A stretch of DNA of 38,067 nt from Deltaproteobacteria bacterium (lineage in GTDB: Bacteria; Desulfobacterota; Dissulfuribacteria; Dissulfuribacterales; Dissulfuribacteraceae), in the NCBI GenBank assembly GCA_015494155.1, contig WGBU01000109.1, positions 1-38,067 of the forward strand. The letters are read 5' to 3'. Each line of letters opens with the position of its first letter. The stretch's first letter is position 1. Made by a program: the position numbers and the translations under genes. Positions 8,394 to 17,218 of the stretch are shown one piece after another. The notes below the pieces were generated by a model, which did not search any database, was not told the origin of the DNA, and saw nothing but the letters and a program-made list of their open reading frames with translations.

Positions 8394-11300
8394 TTAGACC
8401 TTCTCCAGGCGGACCTTTGAGTCGTAAAAAGAGCAGCTTCCACCTATAGGGTCAGTTAGACACATGTTTTTGACGGCTGGATCCACCATCATGGAGGCAT
8501 TGGGACAGATGCCTGTAAGGCGCCTTCTGTCTCCCTTTATCAATTTGTTGTCCACCACAACATCGCGCCCGCCATAGGCCCAGTGGCCAAAGCTCCAGCT
8601 AGCCACAACTGTGCCAGGCCTCACCCCTTCTTCCACACGGACAGTGCCTACAACAGGTTTTTCCTCGCCAGGAAGTATTGGTATTGTGCCCTTGGGATTT
8701 GTGGGGCCAACAATGCGGACCCTGTCACCGTCTTTGAGACCAAGGCGCCTTGCATCCAGGGTATTTATCTGCACATAGTTTTCGCCAAGCTCGCTTACCA
8801 TGGTCCAGTAATTGCTGATGGTCCTGGACTGGCCACCCAGGATGTGTTTGTAAGTGAAGAGCTGAAACTCGTATCTCTCAGGAAATACCACTGGTCTTCC
8901 CGCTGCATCTTTGACAGGCTCGTAAATGGGAATCCCTGAGAAATTCTCACCTGTAAATGAGTTCTTGCCCAGGGCAACATGTTCAACAAAGAGATTGAAC
9001 TGGCTCTTGAATTGATGCCTTACCTTATCACCAACATATGCCCTGCTTGCATCCTCGAATCGGCCTCCGCGATTTAGCACATAGACCACCCGCCGCCAGA
9101 GATCTTCGTCTTCACCAATGGCCCTCTTCCAGCGCGCCTCATCAAAGGTGGCCTTCGTAAGGTGTCTCCTTGCAGCCTTGAAGATGGAGAGTTCTTCCCT
9201 GTCTGCCAGGGGGACTTTATCCTTTCCGCCATGGTCACCAAAGGCGATATTTGCCACTGCCTTGAGGTAAAATTCGTCCCTGTGGGTAAAATCAAGGTTA
9301 GGGGCAAAGCCGTCTTTGCCATAGCCTGGAAGCCCCATCTTCTCTGCTATGGCCAGCATGACCGCCTCCATGGATATGTGCTGCTCCACGCCAAAGACCT
9401 TGCATGTCTCCACCAGCGACTCCACAGCAGGCTGACGCACCTTGCTCCCTGCTGTGGGGCATGCGGGGGTAAGGTGAGGGGTCCCCCAGCGCTCCCATAT
9501 GGCAGTATCAGGGAAGATGTAATCTGCATACATGGTGGTCTCACCAATGACGATATCGTCTGCTATTATAAGGGGTATCTCTTTGGGATCCCTCAGTATC
9601 TCAATGGTGGAGTTGGCCCCTGGCACAGACAGAGCCGGGGTACCCTTGTGGAGCCATAGGAATTTTATCCTGTAGGGGTAACCATCAGCAGCGCTTGGAA
9701 TGACCTCTTGATATACATTGCCCGTATATGGATACCACGTCCTCTTTGCAGGATAGCCATCCTTTTGAAACAGGGTTGTGTCCTCATAGCGCCACTTCTC
9801 ACGGGTAAGGGTGATGCCGTAGGAGCCGATCTTGCCTGGATGGAGCCCCTTCTTGAGGTTGAAGGGCTGGCCCTTCTTGCTCCCATCCTCGTGCCAGTGG
9901 CCGCCTCCCTTCATCATTCCGCCCTTCCAGTCACAATTACCCACAAGGAGATTGAGGGTTATGATGGCAGTGCCGTTGTAATAGCCATTGGTGTGCTGGA
10001 CAGGGCCACGGTACATATCTGCCACCGCCTTGCGCCCGTGGCTTGTGAACTCTCTTGCAAGCTCAATGAGCTGCCTTACTGGAACACCTGCCTCTTTTGC
10101 CCATTCCTCAAGGCTCTTTTCCATTACAACATCGCGAAGGAGGGCGAATGCGGTCTTGTACTTGACCCCGTTAATCTCTCCCTCTGCAAAGATATCTCCC
10201 ACCACAGGCTCACCGCCCTTGGCATATGGGTCAAAGGTCACCACCTTTCCGTCTGATACAGCCATAAAGAGGTGCTGATCGCAGACATTACACTCATCAC
10301 CCCTCAAGAGCTTTACCCCACGCTTTCCATCGTCTGAAAGCCTTACGAGATGGGTGGCATTGGTCCAGGTGGTATCGCCATTTAAGCTGGCAGCAGCCCT
10401 GTTGGCTGCCCTTAAGTACGCCTCGTTGTAGCGCTTATTCTCAATGATCCAGCGGATCATCCCCAGGGCCAGAGGTGCATCGCCTCCTGGTTTTACAGGG
10501 ACCCAGTAGTTTGCCCTTGCTGCGGTCTTGTTGAGCCTTGGGTCCACTACGGCAAACTTGAAATTCTTTTTGGCCTGGGCGTTGGTTATGTAGGAAACCC
10601 AGTGTGTTGGTCCAAAATTGGCCTCAAATGGGCTGGTCCCAAACCATATTACAAACTCAGCATTGGGGACATCGGGCTTTAGATGGTGTTTTCCTCCGCC
10701 ATAATCCTCAAAATACTCCTTGAGCATTGGATGCCATCTGCCGCCCTTGTATTTGGCTGTCATCTCGTTGAAGGCTATGTGGTGCGACTGTTCACAGACT
10801 GTGGTGTGTTCGTACCAGTTCACAGAGCCAAAGGCGTTTTTCACAAAGCGCTTGGCAAATTCCTTTCTCCCGTGCTCGATTCGGCCTGCAAGGAATACAA
10901 ACTGGTTATTGATGGGGCCGAGATCAGGGTGATTGGGATCAATGAGCTTGTTGAGGTGCTGTGAGTGCTTGGCCTTAAATTGCTCCACACTCATCTTGCC
11001 CATTTGAACCTTCTTGGCATCCTTTTTAAGGGCCTTCATGAGCTTTCCATCCCTTACTGCCCATATATCCTTAAGGCCCGGCACATTCCCCTCTCCAAAG
11101 AGATTGCCACCCTCCACGATCTCCTGGATGGCCTTGTCAAAGTCTATGGTTACCCACTTGTTCTCACCGCGTTTTGTTCCGGGTTTCCTCTTTAGTACCT
11201 TTCTAATCCTGTAGGGATCGTAGAGGGTCTGGACCCCTGCCTGCCCCTTGGGACAAAGCCTTCCATCGTAGAGGACAGCCTCTTTTGGATCGGTGTCATA

Positions 11301-11627
11301 GGAAAGATGCGGGTTCAAATTCATGGGGCTATATGGGTTGCCATCCACCTTTACCATGATCCCGTCCAGAATCTTTGCCTTGATGGTACAGGCTGTGTGG
11401 CACTGGAGGCAGCAGGTATAGATGACGTTTTCAGGTTTATCAAAAGGATATGCGTTCTGGCCTAAAAGGGTGCCTGCACTGGCGAGTTTGTCCACAAGCC
11501 CCATGCCCGGGACCTGGCTCAATGCAGCTATTCCACCAAAGAAGGCAGCACTCTTAAGGAAACATCTCCTGGTCATCTTTATCTTCTCACCGTCGATTTC
11601 CACTGTCTTCTTCCTTATATCTTTCAT
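8394..11627 (-). CDS. Tat-exported molybdopterin oxidoreductase catalytic subunit (TtrA/PsrA/SrrA-like)
   Basis: 1077 residues from ATG 11627, chosen because GGGAGG precedes it and the twin-arginine motif TRRCFLKS (residues 19-26) then sits correctly at the N-terminus. A 4Fe-4S site follows: C73-x2-C76-x3-C80 and C125 (LCPKG). Cys278 in TTVCEQSHH is at the position of the molybdenum ligand. The C-terminal molydop-binding domain is intact. The long form (over 1000 residues) and the ADYIFPDTAIWERW motif resemble the tetrathionate/selenate/arsenate reductase side of the DMSO reductase family. It partners with the NrfD subunit, whose stop is 2 bases upstream, and the 4Fe-4S subunit, forming a quinone-linked periplasmic reductase or oxidase. 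Substrate not determinable; tetrathionate, polysulfide, selenite or selenate are candidates. Confidence 0.9.
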   Translation of the reverse strand: MKDIRKKTVEIDGEKIKMTRRCFLKSAAFFGGIAALSQVPGMGLVDKLASAGTLLGQNAYPFDKPENVIYTCCLQCHTACTIKAKILDGIMVKVDGNPYSPMNLNPHLSYDTDPKEAVLYDGRLCPKGQAGVQTLYDPYRIRKVLKRKPGTKRGENKWVTIDFDKAIQEIVEGGNLFGEGNVPGLKDIWAVRDGKLMKALKKDAKKVQMGKMSVEQFKAKHSQHLNKLIDPNHPDLGPINNQFVFLAGRIEHGRKEFAKRFVKNAFGSVNWYEHTTVCEQSHHIAFNEMTAKYKGGRWHPMLKEYFEDYGGGKHHLKPDVPNAEFVIWFGTSPFEANFGPTHWVSYITNAQAKKNFKFAVVDPRLNKTAARANYWVPVKPGGDAPLALGMIRWIIENKRYNEAYLRAANRAAASLNGDTTWTNATHLVRLSDDGKRGVKLLRGDECNVCDQHLFMAVSDGKVVTFDPYAKGGEPVVGDIFAEGEINGVKYKTAFALLRDVVMEKSLEEWAKEAGVPVRQLIELAREFTSHGRKAVADMYRGPVQHTNGYYNGTAIITLNLLVGNCDWKGGMMKGGGHWHEDGSKKGQPFNLKKGLHPGKIGSYGITLTREKWRYEDTTLFQKDGYPAKRTWYPYTGNVYQEVIPSAADGYPYRIKFLWLHKGTPALSVPGANSTIEILRDPKEIPLIIADDIVIGETTMYADYIFPDTAIWERWGTPHLTPACPTAGSKVRQPAVESLVETCKVFGVEQHISMEAVMLAIAEKMGLPGYGKDGFAPNLDFTHRDEFYLKAVANIAFGDHGGKDKVPLADREELSIFKAARRHLTKATFDEARWKRAIGEDEDLWRRVVYVLNRGGRFEDASRAYVGDKVRHQFKSQFNLFVEHVALGKNSFTGENFSGIPIYEPVKDAAGRPVVFPERYEFQLFTYKHILGGQSRTISNYWTMVSELGENYVQINTLDARRLGLKDGDRVRIVGPTNPKGTIPILPGEEKPVVGTVRVEEGVRPGTVVASWSFGHWAYGGRDVVVDNKLIKGDRRRLTGICPNASMMVDPAVKNMCLTDPIGGSCSFYDSKVRLEKV

Positions 11628-11629
11628 GG

Positions 11630-12877
11630 TTATGCAACCTCCCTGTCTTCTTCGTTTACTATTGGCAACAGCGTGTAACCTATGAGAAAGAGGAGTGCGC
11701 CGAGGGATGACACCCAGATAGTGACCAGCCACTCCATCATGGTGGGCATATAGTGGTATTCCAGGCCTGGCCCGGTAAATGCATACTGGAGCCCCTCTAT
11801 CTCAGGACTGACCTGGGCAGGGATGACGATGTTGAGCCTTACGGCCATGAAGGTGACTGCAATGAGGAGTCCTGCAAAGGCAATGGCGGCCGCACCATTT
11901 TTTACCTTTTGAGATACTGCGTTTTTAAACAAGAGGACTGACGGGACAAAGACCCCAAAGAATACGTGCACTATCCAGAACACATACCAGTATTTTCCAA
12001 AGAGTACGGCCTTGATGGGCTCTGCCTCGTCTGGAATACCGGGATACATCCCCACAAAGTATTCTGCTATCTCAAGGAGAAAGTCTATAAGGACGAGGGC
12101 AAGGACCACCTTTCCAAGGTATTTCATCATCTCTCTAAATTGTTCCCTGTCCCTGTCCGGACCCCAGACATACACAATGGCAGTAAGCAAGGCACCACCA
12201 GAGGCCAGGGCGCCTACCAGAAAGGCAATGGGCGTTAGCCCGCTGTGCCAGTAGGTTCGGGCACCCACCACACCAAAGAGCGCACCCACACCTCCGTGGA
12301 AGGCAATGGCCAAGGGGACCCCTATGGTGCCAAGGACCTTTAATACCTTGCGGTCCCTTTGAATGGATTTGGGTGATGTGTCAGTGCTTCCAAAGGAAAG
12401 TATACTACAGATGCCAGAGCCCTCCCTGGCCTTTTTAATGAGGTCCACCCTCATGGCAAACCAGAGCTCCACCAAGATCACCAGAAAGTAGGAAGAATAG
12501 AGTATCCCCATCCAGGTCATCATGGACCTAAGATTCCCGTGGAGCACTACCCTATAGACACGGCCCATGTGGCCTAGATCCATCCATATTGAGAGAAGGG
12601 CAGCTATTAGACAGCCAAATGCCGTAAAGAGTGCGAGTTTCCCGATCTTTTCAAGCTTTTCCACCCGTACCACATAGACCAGGGTGGACAGCAAAAAAGA
12701 ACCTGCTGAAAGACCGATAAAATAGATATATGCTGCAACCCATAGGCCCCATGGTATGTATGAACCATAGTCTGTATGGATGTGGCCTGTGGTAATACGC
12801 TGGTAGAGCCCATAGAACCCCACCACAAAGCCCACAATGGCTATGAGCCAAACCAGTCCGCTGATTGTCTTCTTCAT
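11630..12877 (-). CDS. NrfD/PsrC-like quinone-interacting membrane subunit
   Basis: 415 residues with about ten predicted membrane helices (roughly 5-28, 43-70, 77-102, 119-142, 180-207, 213-240, 250-280, 298-320, 330-357, 379-405). Acidic and His residues lie inside helices, for example in the segment WMDLGH. It belongs to the NrfD/PsrC/TtrC type of b-heme-free quinol-oxidising anchors. It sits between the 4Fe-4S and catalytic genes, as in many Psr/Ttr operons. ATG at 12877 with AAGGAGGG before it. Expected role: exchange of electrons between menaquinone and the 4Fe-4S subunit at the periplasmic face. Confidence 0.9.
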   Translation of the reverse strand: MKKTISGLVWLIAIVGFVVGFYGLYQRITTGHIHTDYGSYIPWGLWVAAYIYFIGLSAGSFLLSTLVYVVRVEKLEKIGKLALFTAFGCLIAALLSIWMDLGHMGRVYRVVLHGNLRSMMTWMGILYSSYFLVILVELWFAMRVDLIKKAREGSGICSILSFGSTDTSPKSIQRDRKVLKVLGTIGVPLAIAFHGGVGALFGVVGARTYWHSGLTPIAFLVGALASGGALLTAIVYVWGPDRDREQFREMMKYLGKVVLALVLIDFLLEIAEYFVGMYPGIPDEAEPIKAVLFGKYWYVFWIVHVFFGVFVPSVLLFKNAVSQKVKNGAAAIAFAGLLIAVTFMAVRLNIVIPAQVSPEIEGLQYAFTGPGLEYHYMPTMMEWLVTIWVSSLGALLFLIGYTLLPIVNEEDREVA

Positions 12878-12889
12878 CTCTGTCCCTCC

Positions 12890-13615
12890 TTACACCAGGT
12901 ACGTTGTGGCCGGCTTAGTGCCAAAGCCTTCTTTTAGCCTCATTACCCTCGGAGACCCCAGGAGCTCTGCCACAAGGCTTTCAGGGTCATTGGCATCACC
13001 AAAGTAGGTGGCATCTCCAAGGCAGGTTGTAACACAGGCGGGCAGCATCCCCTTATCGAGCCTGTGGACACAGTAGGTGCACTTTCTGGCGTTGCCCACA
13101 GGTGAATCCTCCCGATTGTTCCTCGGCCAGACCTTGCCATATTCAAAGGCCGGCTTCTTCTCGTATTCAGGGATATACGGGGTACCATCACTGTAGTAGT
13201 AGCCCTTGTCAAAGGTACGTGCAGAATAGGGGCAGGCATTTATGCAATAGCGGCACCCTATACACTTTTCGTAGTCGATCTCTACGATGCCATCAGGTCT
13301 CTTCCACGTGGCACTGGCAGGGCAGACCTTTACACATGGGGGGTTCTCACACTGCATGCAGGGCCTGGGAAGAAAATTTTTCCTGACATTCGGGTATCTG
13401 CCTATCTCCTTTTCGATCACAGGCCGGTACACCACCCCTGGGGGAAGGTGATTTTCAGCAACACACGCAGTGGTACAGGCAGTACAGCCCACACACTTTT
13501 GAAGATCTATAACCATGGCCCAACGCCTCTTTTCCATGGGCCTTTTAAGGGCACGTCTGAGGTCTTCCATCATACGCTGGCGGACCTCACCGGGACTCAT
13601 GTCGATTATGGCCAT
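12890..13615 (-). CDS. Four-cluster 4Fe-4S electron-transfer subunit (TtrB/PsrB-like)
   Basis: 241 residues with the four Cys groups of the DmsB/PsrB family: [11 protein letters not shown] near residue 41, [26 protein letters not shown], and [20 protein letters not shown]. This gives four 4Fe-4S clusters wiring the NrfD subunit to the molybdoenzyme. No signal peptide is visible, so export would be with the Tat-carrying partner. An insertion of about 30 residues (around residues 135-165) rich in Tyr and Pro lies before the last Cys group. First gene of the operon: ATG 13615 with AGGAGG 6 bases upstream, and a candidate regulator box at 13731-13746. Confidence 0.92.
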   Translation of the reverse strand: MAIIDMSPGEVRQRMMEDLRRALKRPMEKRRWAMVIDLQKCVGCTACTTACVAENHLPPGVVYRPVIEKEIGRYPNVRKNFLPRPCMQCENPPCVKVCPASATWKRPDGIVEIDYEKCIGCRYCINACPYSARTFDKGYYYSDGTPYIPEYEKKPAFEYGKVWPRNNREDSPVGNARKCTYCVHRLDKGMLPACVTTCLGDATYFGDANDPESLVAELLGSPRVMRLKEGFGTKPATTYLV

Positions 13616-13753
13616 AGGACGCCTCCTCTTTAGTTTTTTGTTATGTACAAGCTTAGAATGGAGGAAAAAGGGATGTAAGCAGGGAAACTTAGACTCTTTG
13701 TACGGGATTTATGGTGATTTTTTCAGTGCATGTAGGGGAAAATTTGACTTATA
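13616..13753 (-). promoter_or_regulatory. Promoter region of the leftward respiratory operon with TTTCCCCTACA box
   Basis: This non-coding stretch holds the start of the operon. On the minus strand, CAAATTTTCCCCTACA (13731-13746) lies about 115 bases before the start codon. Closely similar boxes, TTTTCCCTACAAAA (17114-17127) and ATTTCCCCCTACAAAT (21677-21692), precede the signalling unit at 17133 and the second respiratory operon, in the same orientation towards their genes. A NarL-type regulator site is the natural reading, but no -10/-35 pair is convincing. Confidence 0.45.
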
Positions 13754-13975
13754 CCTAAATCCTGCAATTGGCGAGTTTGCCCAAGATTCGAGCCCCGAGC
13801 AACAAAGAAGATTGGGCAAACTCGCCAATCCCGAAGGGCGGCAAAAGGGGGCAAAAGAAACTGAAACCTGTATTCACTAAAAAAGTGAATTTCACAGACA
13901 GCTTTTATATTACCTAATGCCCTATTTATTCGTTTAAAATTCATTTTTGCCCCCTTTTGCCGTGCAGGATTTAGG
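13754..13975. repeat. Intergenic repeat, copy 2, with cloverleaf-like nested inverted repeats
   Basis: The ends are the perfect 13-bp inverted repeats CCTAAATCCTGCA (13754-13766) and TGCAGGATTTAGG (13963-13975). Inside are two perfect 18-bp hairpins: ATTGGCGAGTTTGCCCAA (13767-13784) with its complement at 13812-13829, and CGGCAAAAGGGGGCAAAA (13839-13856) with its complement at 13945-13962. The element abuts the TAA stop (13976-13978) of the response-regulator gene. No coding potential is apparent. Together with the promoter region it fills the 360-base gap 13616-13975. Confidence 0.85.
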
Positions 13976-14647
13976 TTATAGGAGCCCCAGCTTCTTTACT
14001 AGCTTTACAATGGAGGCCCTGTTCTTTACACCGAGCTTTGCCATTGCCCTTGACCTGTAGGTTGAGACCGTCTTTTCACTGAGATAGCACCTTTCTGCTA
14101 TCTCCTTGCTGGTGTAGCCCTTTGCTACTGCCTCAATTACCTCTCTTTCCCTTGGGCTCAGACTGTTCCAGAGGATATCTTCCTTTGTAGGATTGGCCTC
14201 CTTGGCGTCATCTTTCTCAGATGCCATCTGCTTGAATACGCCCTTTAACATGCGCGGATGGATATAACACTCCCCTCGCATCACTGCCCTTATGGCATAT
14301 ATAAGGTCTGAATCCATGGCACGCTTTAAGACGAATCCAGCAGCCCCATGGTCCATAGCCTTTTGGAGATAGCTCTGATCCTCGTGCATTGTGAGCATGA
14401 GGATCCTGGTGGAAGGGCTCTTTTCAATAATCTGGCCTATAATTTCAAGCCCGCTTCTATCAGGAAGAGAAATGTCAAGGAGAACGCAGTCGGGCCTCCT
14501 CTCCTCCACCAAGCTAAGAGCGCTCTGGGCATCTTCAGCCTCTCCCACCACCTCCATATCCTCTTCCTGCTCAAGTAACATCTTAAGCCCTGACGCCAGG
14601 ATACGGTGATCATCAACGATTACGATGGAAATTTTATTTTGCGTCAT
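13976..14647 (-). CDS. NarL/FixJ-family response regulator (signalling unit 1)
   Basis: 223 residues: receiver domain (about 1-125) with phospho-acceptor Asp58 in LLDISLP and the acidic pair in VDDH, then a LuxR-type helix-turn-helix (about 155-220) with LSPREREVIEAVAKGYTSKEIAE. Start ATG 14647 overlaps the end of the kinase gene by 14 bases, so the two are translationally coupled. The closest relative in the window is the regulator at 21016-21675. It lies directly upstream of, and on the same strand as, the first respiratory operon, its most likely target. The stop codon touches the end of the repeat at 13754-13975. Confidence 0.93.
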   Translation of the reverse strand: MTQNKISIVIVDDHRILASGLKMLLEQEEDMEVVGEAEDAQSALSLVEERRPDCVLLDISLPDRSGLEIIGQIIEKSPSTRILMLTMHEDQSYLQKAMDHGAAGFVLKRAMDSDLIYAIRAVMRGECYIHPRMLKGVFKQMASEKDDAKEANPTKEDILWNSLSPREREVIEAVAKGYTSKEIAERCYLSEKTVSTYRSRAMAKLGVKNRASIVKLVKKLGLL

Positions 14648-16088
14648 CTCTCACTCCCGTGTCACCTGATACGGGTATGACAAAATCAATCATGGTCCCA
14701 TGGCCTGGTGAAGAACGGATGTTTAAGCGCCCTCTTAAGAGCCTGGCCCTCTCCTTCATGCCATAGAGCCCCATACTCTTTCTGTTAATGGCCTTTTTGT
14801 CAAATCCTATCCCGTCATCCTCTACAACGGCCCTTATCTCCTGGTCTCTGGCCTCTAAGATTATGGTAACTTTCTTTGCCTTTGAATGTCTAACTATGTT
14901 TGTAAGGGCCTCCTGGATGATCCTGTAGACACTTGTCTCAGTAAGGGGGTCAAGTCTTCTCTTGTCAAGCCCAATTGGCACAAAATCCACCTTGATGCCA
15001 GATCGGGAGACATAGTCTGAGATATAACGCTCTATAGCAGGAACAAGCCCCATATCATCCAGCACACTTGGCCTGAGATACAAGACCAGGTCGTGAATGG
15101 CGTCCAATTCCTGTGTAATGGTGTTACGGAGTCTGTCTATGCGTTCGAGCATGATATCCTTGCTGGAGGCACTTTCTATTAATGTTAGATCCAGGCGTAA
15201 TGAAGCAAGTGTCTGCCCGAGCTGATCATGTAATTCCCGTGCAATCCTCTGGCGCTCTTCTTCCTGGGCCAGGATGGTGCGCCTCAAATACTCCTGTCTT
15301 AGACTTTCCCGTTCTTTTCTGAGCCTCTCCACCTCACCAAGCCGGTTTAACATGTCGTTAAAAGCCTCTACAAGTTCACCTATCTCATCCTTGGAACTGC
15401 CCTTTACCCTTATGGAATAATCTCCCTGGCGTACTGCTCTCGTGGCATGTAGCAGGGCGTTTATAGGACGGGTGAGCAGCCAGGTTAAAAAGGCTGAAAA
15501 GAACAGGCCGAAGATGGCTACCGCCGTCACAGTCATTAGCATTGAATTCAAAAGGGCATGGATCACATGCATTGCTCTTTTGGTTGAAACACCTACCCGC
15601 ACCACCCCCAATGTACCTTCCAGTATCGGGGCTGCACAGTCCCACACTACCCCTTCATTGGTATTGAGCATGAGTGGAGACCCGTTTGATTTGTTCATAG
15701 GGTAATTTCTCACGTTAAGCAGGTCTTCGGGGAACCCCCCGTGAAAGGTATGGGCTATGACCTCGTTTTTTGAAGAGACAATGAATGCATATCTCAGATC
15801 CCGCCGGTTTTTAACAGCAGACCTCATCATCCTTGTTACGCCAAACAAATCATTGACAAGTATATAGTCAGGGGCACGGGATGCCAGCTCCCTTGCCACA
15901 GAACAACTTACGTCCTGAAGCTGTCTCATGGTCTCCTGCATCATTACCCGCTTAACCTGTAATGTAGTAAACAGGGCTATTGCTAGGGCCGTCCCTATCA
16001 CCATTCCCATTATCTTAAAGCGCAAGGGCACGGCATTTGCGATGTACCACAGGGCGTCTAATATTTTTTTTACTACAGTGGGTTTCAT
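14634..16088 (-). CDS. HisKA_3-type sensor histidine kinase with small extracytoplasmic domain (signalling unit 1)
   Basis: 484 residues: a first membrane helix (about 25-45); an extracytoplasmic sensor (about 47-180) with Cys62 and Cys151 (VVWDCAAPI), both conserved in the paralogue at 19599; a second membrane helix (about 183-206); HAMP (about 207-260); a dimerisation helix with phospho-acceptor His287 in RIARELHDQLGQ; and a HATPase domain with VEDDGIGF and GLYGMKERA. This is the NarX/DegS-like class that pairs with NarL regulators. It starts 7 bases after the stop of the PhnD-like lipoprotein, which probably acts as its ligand-binding partner: a split version of TtrS, where binding domain and kinase are one protein. 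Confidence 0.92.
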   Translation of the reverse strand: MKPTVVKKILDALWYIANAVPLRFKIMGMVIGTALAIALFTTLQVKRVMMQETMRQLQDVSCSVARELASRAPDYILVNDLFGVTRMMRSAVKNRRDLRYAFIVSSKNEVIAHTFHGGFPEDLLNVRNYPMNKSNGSPLMLNTNEGVVWDCAAPILEGTLGVVRVGVSTKRAMHVIHALLNSMLMTVTAVAIFGLFFSAFLTWLLTRPINALLHATRAVRQGDYSIRVKGSSKDEIGELVEAFNDMLNRLGEVERLRKERESLRQEYLRRTILAQEEERQRIARELHDQLGQTLASLRLDLTLIESASSKDIMLERIDRLRNTITQELDAIHDLVLYLRPSVLDDMGLVPAIERYISDYVSRSGIKVDFVPIGLDKRRLDPLTETSVYRIIQEALTNIVRHSKAKKVTIILEARDQEIRAVVEDDGIGFDKKAINRKSMGLYGMKERARLLRGRLNIRSSPGHGTMIDFVIPVSGDTGVRDDAK

Positions 16089-16095
16089 GGGCTCA

Positions 16096-17019
16096 CTATT
16101 TGGAGCATGGCTGGTCTTTATATTTTAGACACGGGGCGCTATAGAGCTCCATGGTGGGTCTTACGAATCTGTCAATGCCCAGGTGCTTGAGCGCTGCTCT
16201 TCCGTCCGGGTCTTCGTGCATATGAAGGAATATAGATTCTAGCTTTTTGCGCTTGATGGACGAGATATTCGCGGGAACTACTACGGGTGGCATCCCAAAA
16301 TCTTCTGACTTCATGATAACCTTCAACTTTTCCTTAAGGCGCGGATCTTTTCTGAGGGCATTTTTGAAGACTATGCTGTCAACGGATGCACCGTCTGCCA
16401 CCCCGTCCACCACAGCCATTATTGAGCGGTCATGGCTGTAGGTGAAGATGGTCTTACGAAAGAACCCGTCTGGGGTTGAACACCGCTCAGAAAGGAGGTG
16501 TAGTGGATACAGATACCCTGTGTTTGAAAGGGGATCAGTAAAGGCAAACACCTTTCCCCTGAGATCGTCAAAGCTTCGAATATTACTCTTTGCGGACACA
16601 ATTATCACTGCATTGTAGGTCACCTTTCCATCTATCTCAGGCACGACCAATATGGACATGGGGTGCATTTTCTCTTGCTGGATATATGCCCCTGTACAGA
16701 TGAAGGCCAAATCCACCCTGTTTTTGGCAATCATATCATTTACTTCCCAGTAGGTCCTTCTCTGTATGAGCTGGGTTTTTCTGTTGAGCTTTTCACCAAG
16801 ATATGCCAAAAGGGGCCTGTATGATTCCACAGTGCCTTCTGGGGAGACAATGGCTGCCACTGCCACCCTGAGCGGGATACTGGAGGTTTCTGGCCTGGCA
16901 GCCGCAAGTGGCTTGAGCTTATCCAGTCTGATGACTGGGGCCTTTTGTTCCTCTTTTTTAGTATCACACCCCGGGAGCAACAGGCATAATATGAGTAAAA
17001 ACACCCACGGGAAGCTCAT
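16096..17019 (-). CDS. PhnD/TtrS-like periplasmic binding lipoprotein (signalling unit 1)
   Basis: 307 residues from ATG 17019, chosen because a clean lipoprotein signal follows (MSFPWVFLLILCLLLPGC). In-frame ATGs at 17070 and 17133 would give longer N-termini, and no strong ribosome site decides between them. The mature part is a PhnD-like (phosphonate-binding-like) solute-binding fold with IVSPEGTVESYRPLLAYL, QRRTYWEVNDMI, DLAFICTGAY, FTDPLSNTGYLYP and GVADGASVDSIVF. Such domains form the sensor part of TtrS (tetrathionate). A Cys in the FICTGAY segment is conserved in the paralogue at 18695. No permease genes are nearby, so a sensory rather than uptake role is favoured. Confidence 0.85.
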   Translation of the reverse strand: MSFPWVFLLILCLLLPGCDTKKEEQKAPVIRLDKLKPLAAARPETSSIPLRVAVAAIVSPEGTVESYRPLLAYLGEKLNRKTQLIQRRTYWEVNDMIAKNRVDLAFICTGAYIQQEKMHPMSILVVPEIDGKVTYNAVIIVSAKSNIRSFDDLRGKVFAFTDPLSNTGYLYPLHLLSERCSTPDGFFRKTIFTYSHDRSIMAVVDGVADGASVDSIVFKNALRKDPRLKEKLKVIMKSEDFGMPPVVVPANISSIKRKKLESIFLHMHEDPDGRAALKHLGIDRFVRPTMELYSAPCLKYKDQPCSK

Positions 17020-17113
17020 TCCATCAGGACGGATACAGGACCAACAGTGTCTAAATAAAAATCGCCTCATAAGATCTAATGTAATATAGATATTGAATCC
17101 TTTAAAAGGGTTA

Positions 17114-17127
17114 TTTTGTAGGGAAAA
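17114..17127 (-). promoter_or_regulatory. TTTTCCCTACAAAA box upstream of signalling unit 1
   Basis: The minus strand carries TTTTCCCTACAAAA shortly before the possible start codons of the binding lipoprotein. It matches the boxes before both respiratory operons (13731-13746 and 21677-21692). It may be an autoregulatory site for one of the NarL-type regulators. This rests on sequence similarity only. Confidence 0.4.
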
Positions 17128-17191
17128 GTTCAACTGTTTGTAAATGTTTTGCTCTCATGACTGGGGGCTTAAAACAGATATTGCAATATGC

Positions 17192-17218
17192 CATATTGGA
17201 AGGTAATCTTCCAATATG
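17192..17218. promoter_or_regulatory. Perfect 11-bp palindrome overlapping the start codon of the ATPase gene
   Basis: CATATTGGAAG (17192-17202) and CTTCCAATATG (17208-17218) are exact inverted repeats around GTAAT. The last three bases are the ATG of the downstream gene. It could be an autoregulatory operator or an mRNA hairpin that hides the start codon. Confidence 0.65.

Noticed and set aside
13723-13944. Small minus-strand open frame over repeat copy 2 (and the similar one over copy 1 at 102-302)
   Set aside because: The shared peptide comes from the repeat sequence itself; no ribosome site and the frame changes between copies.
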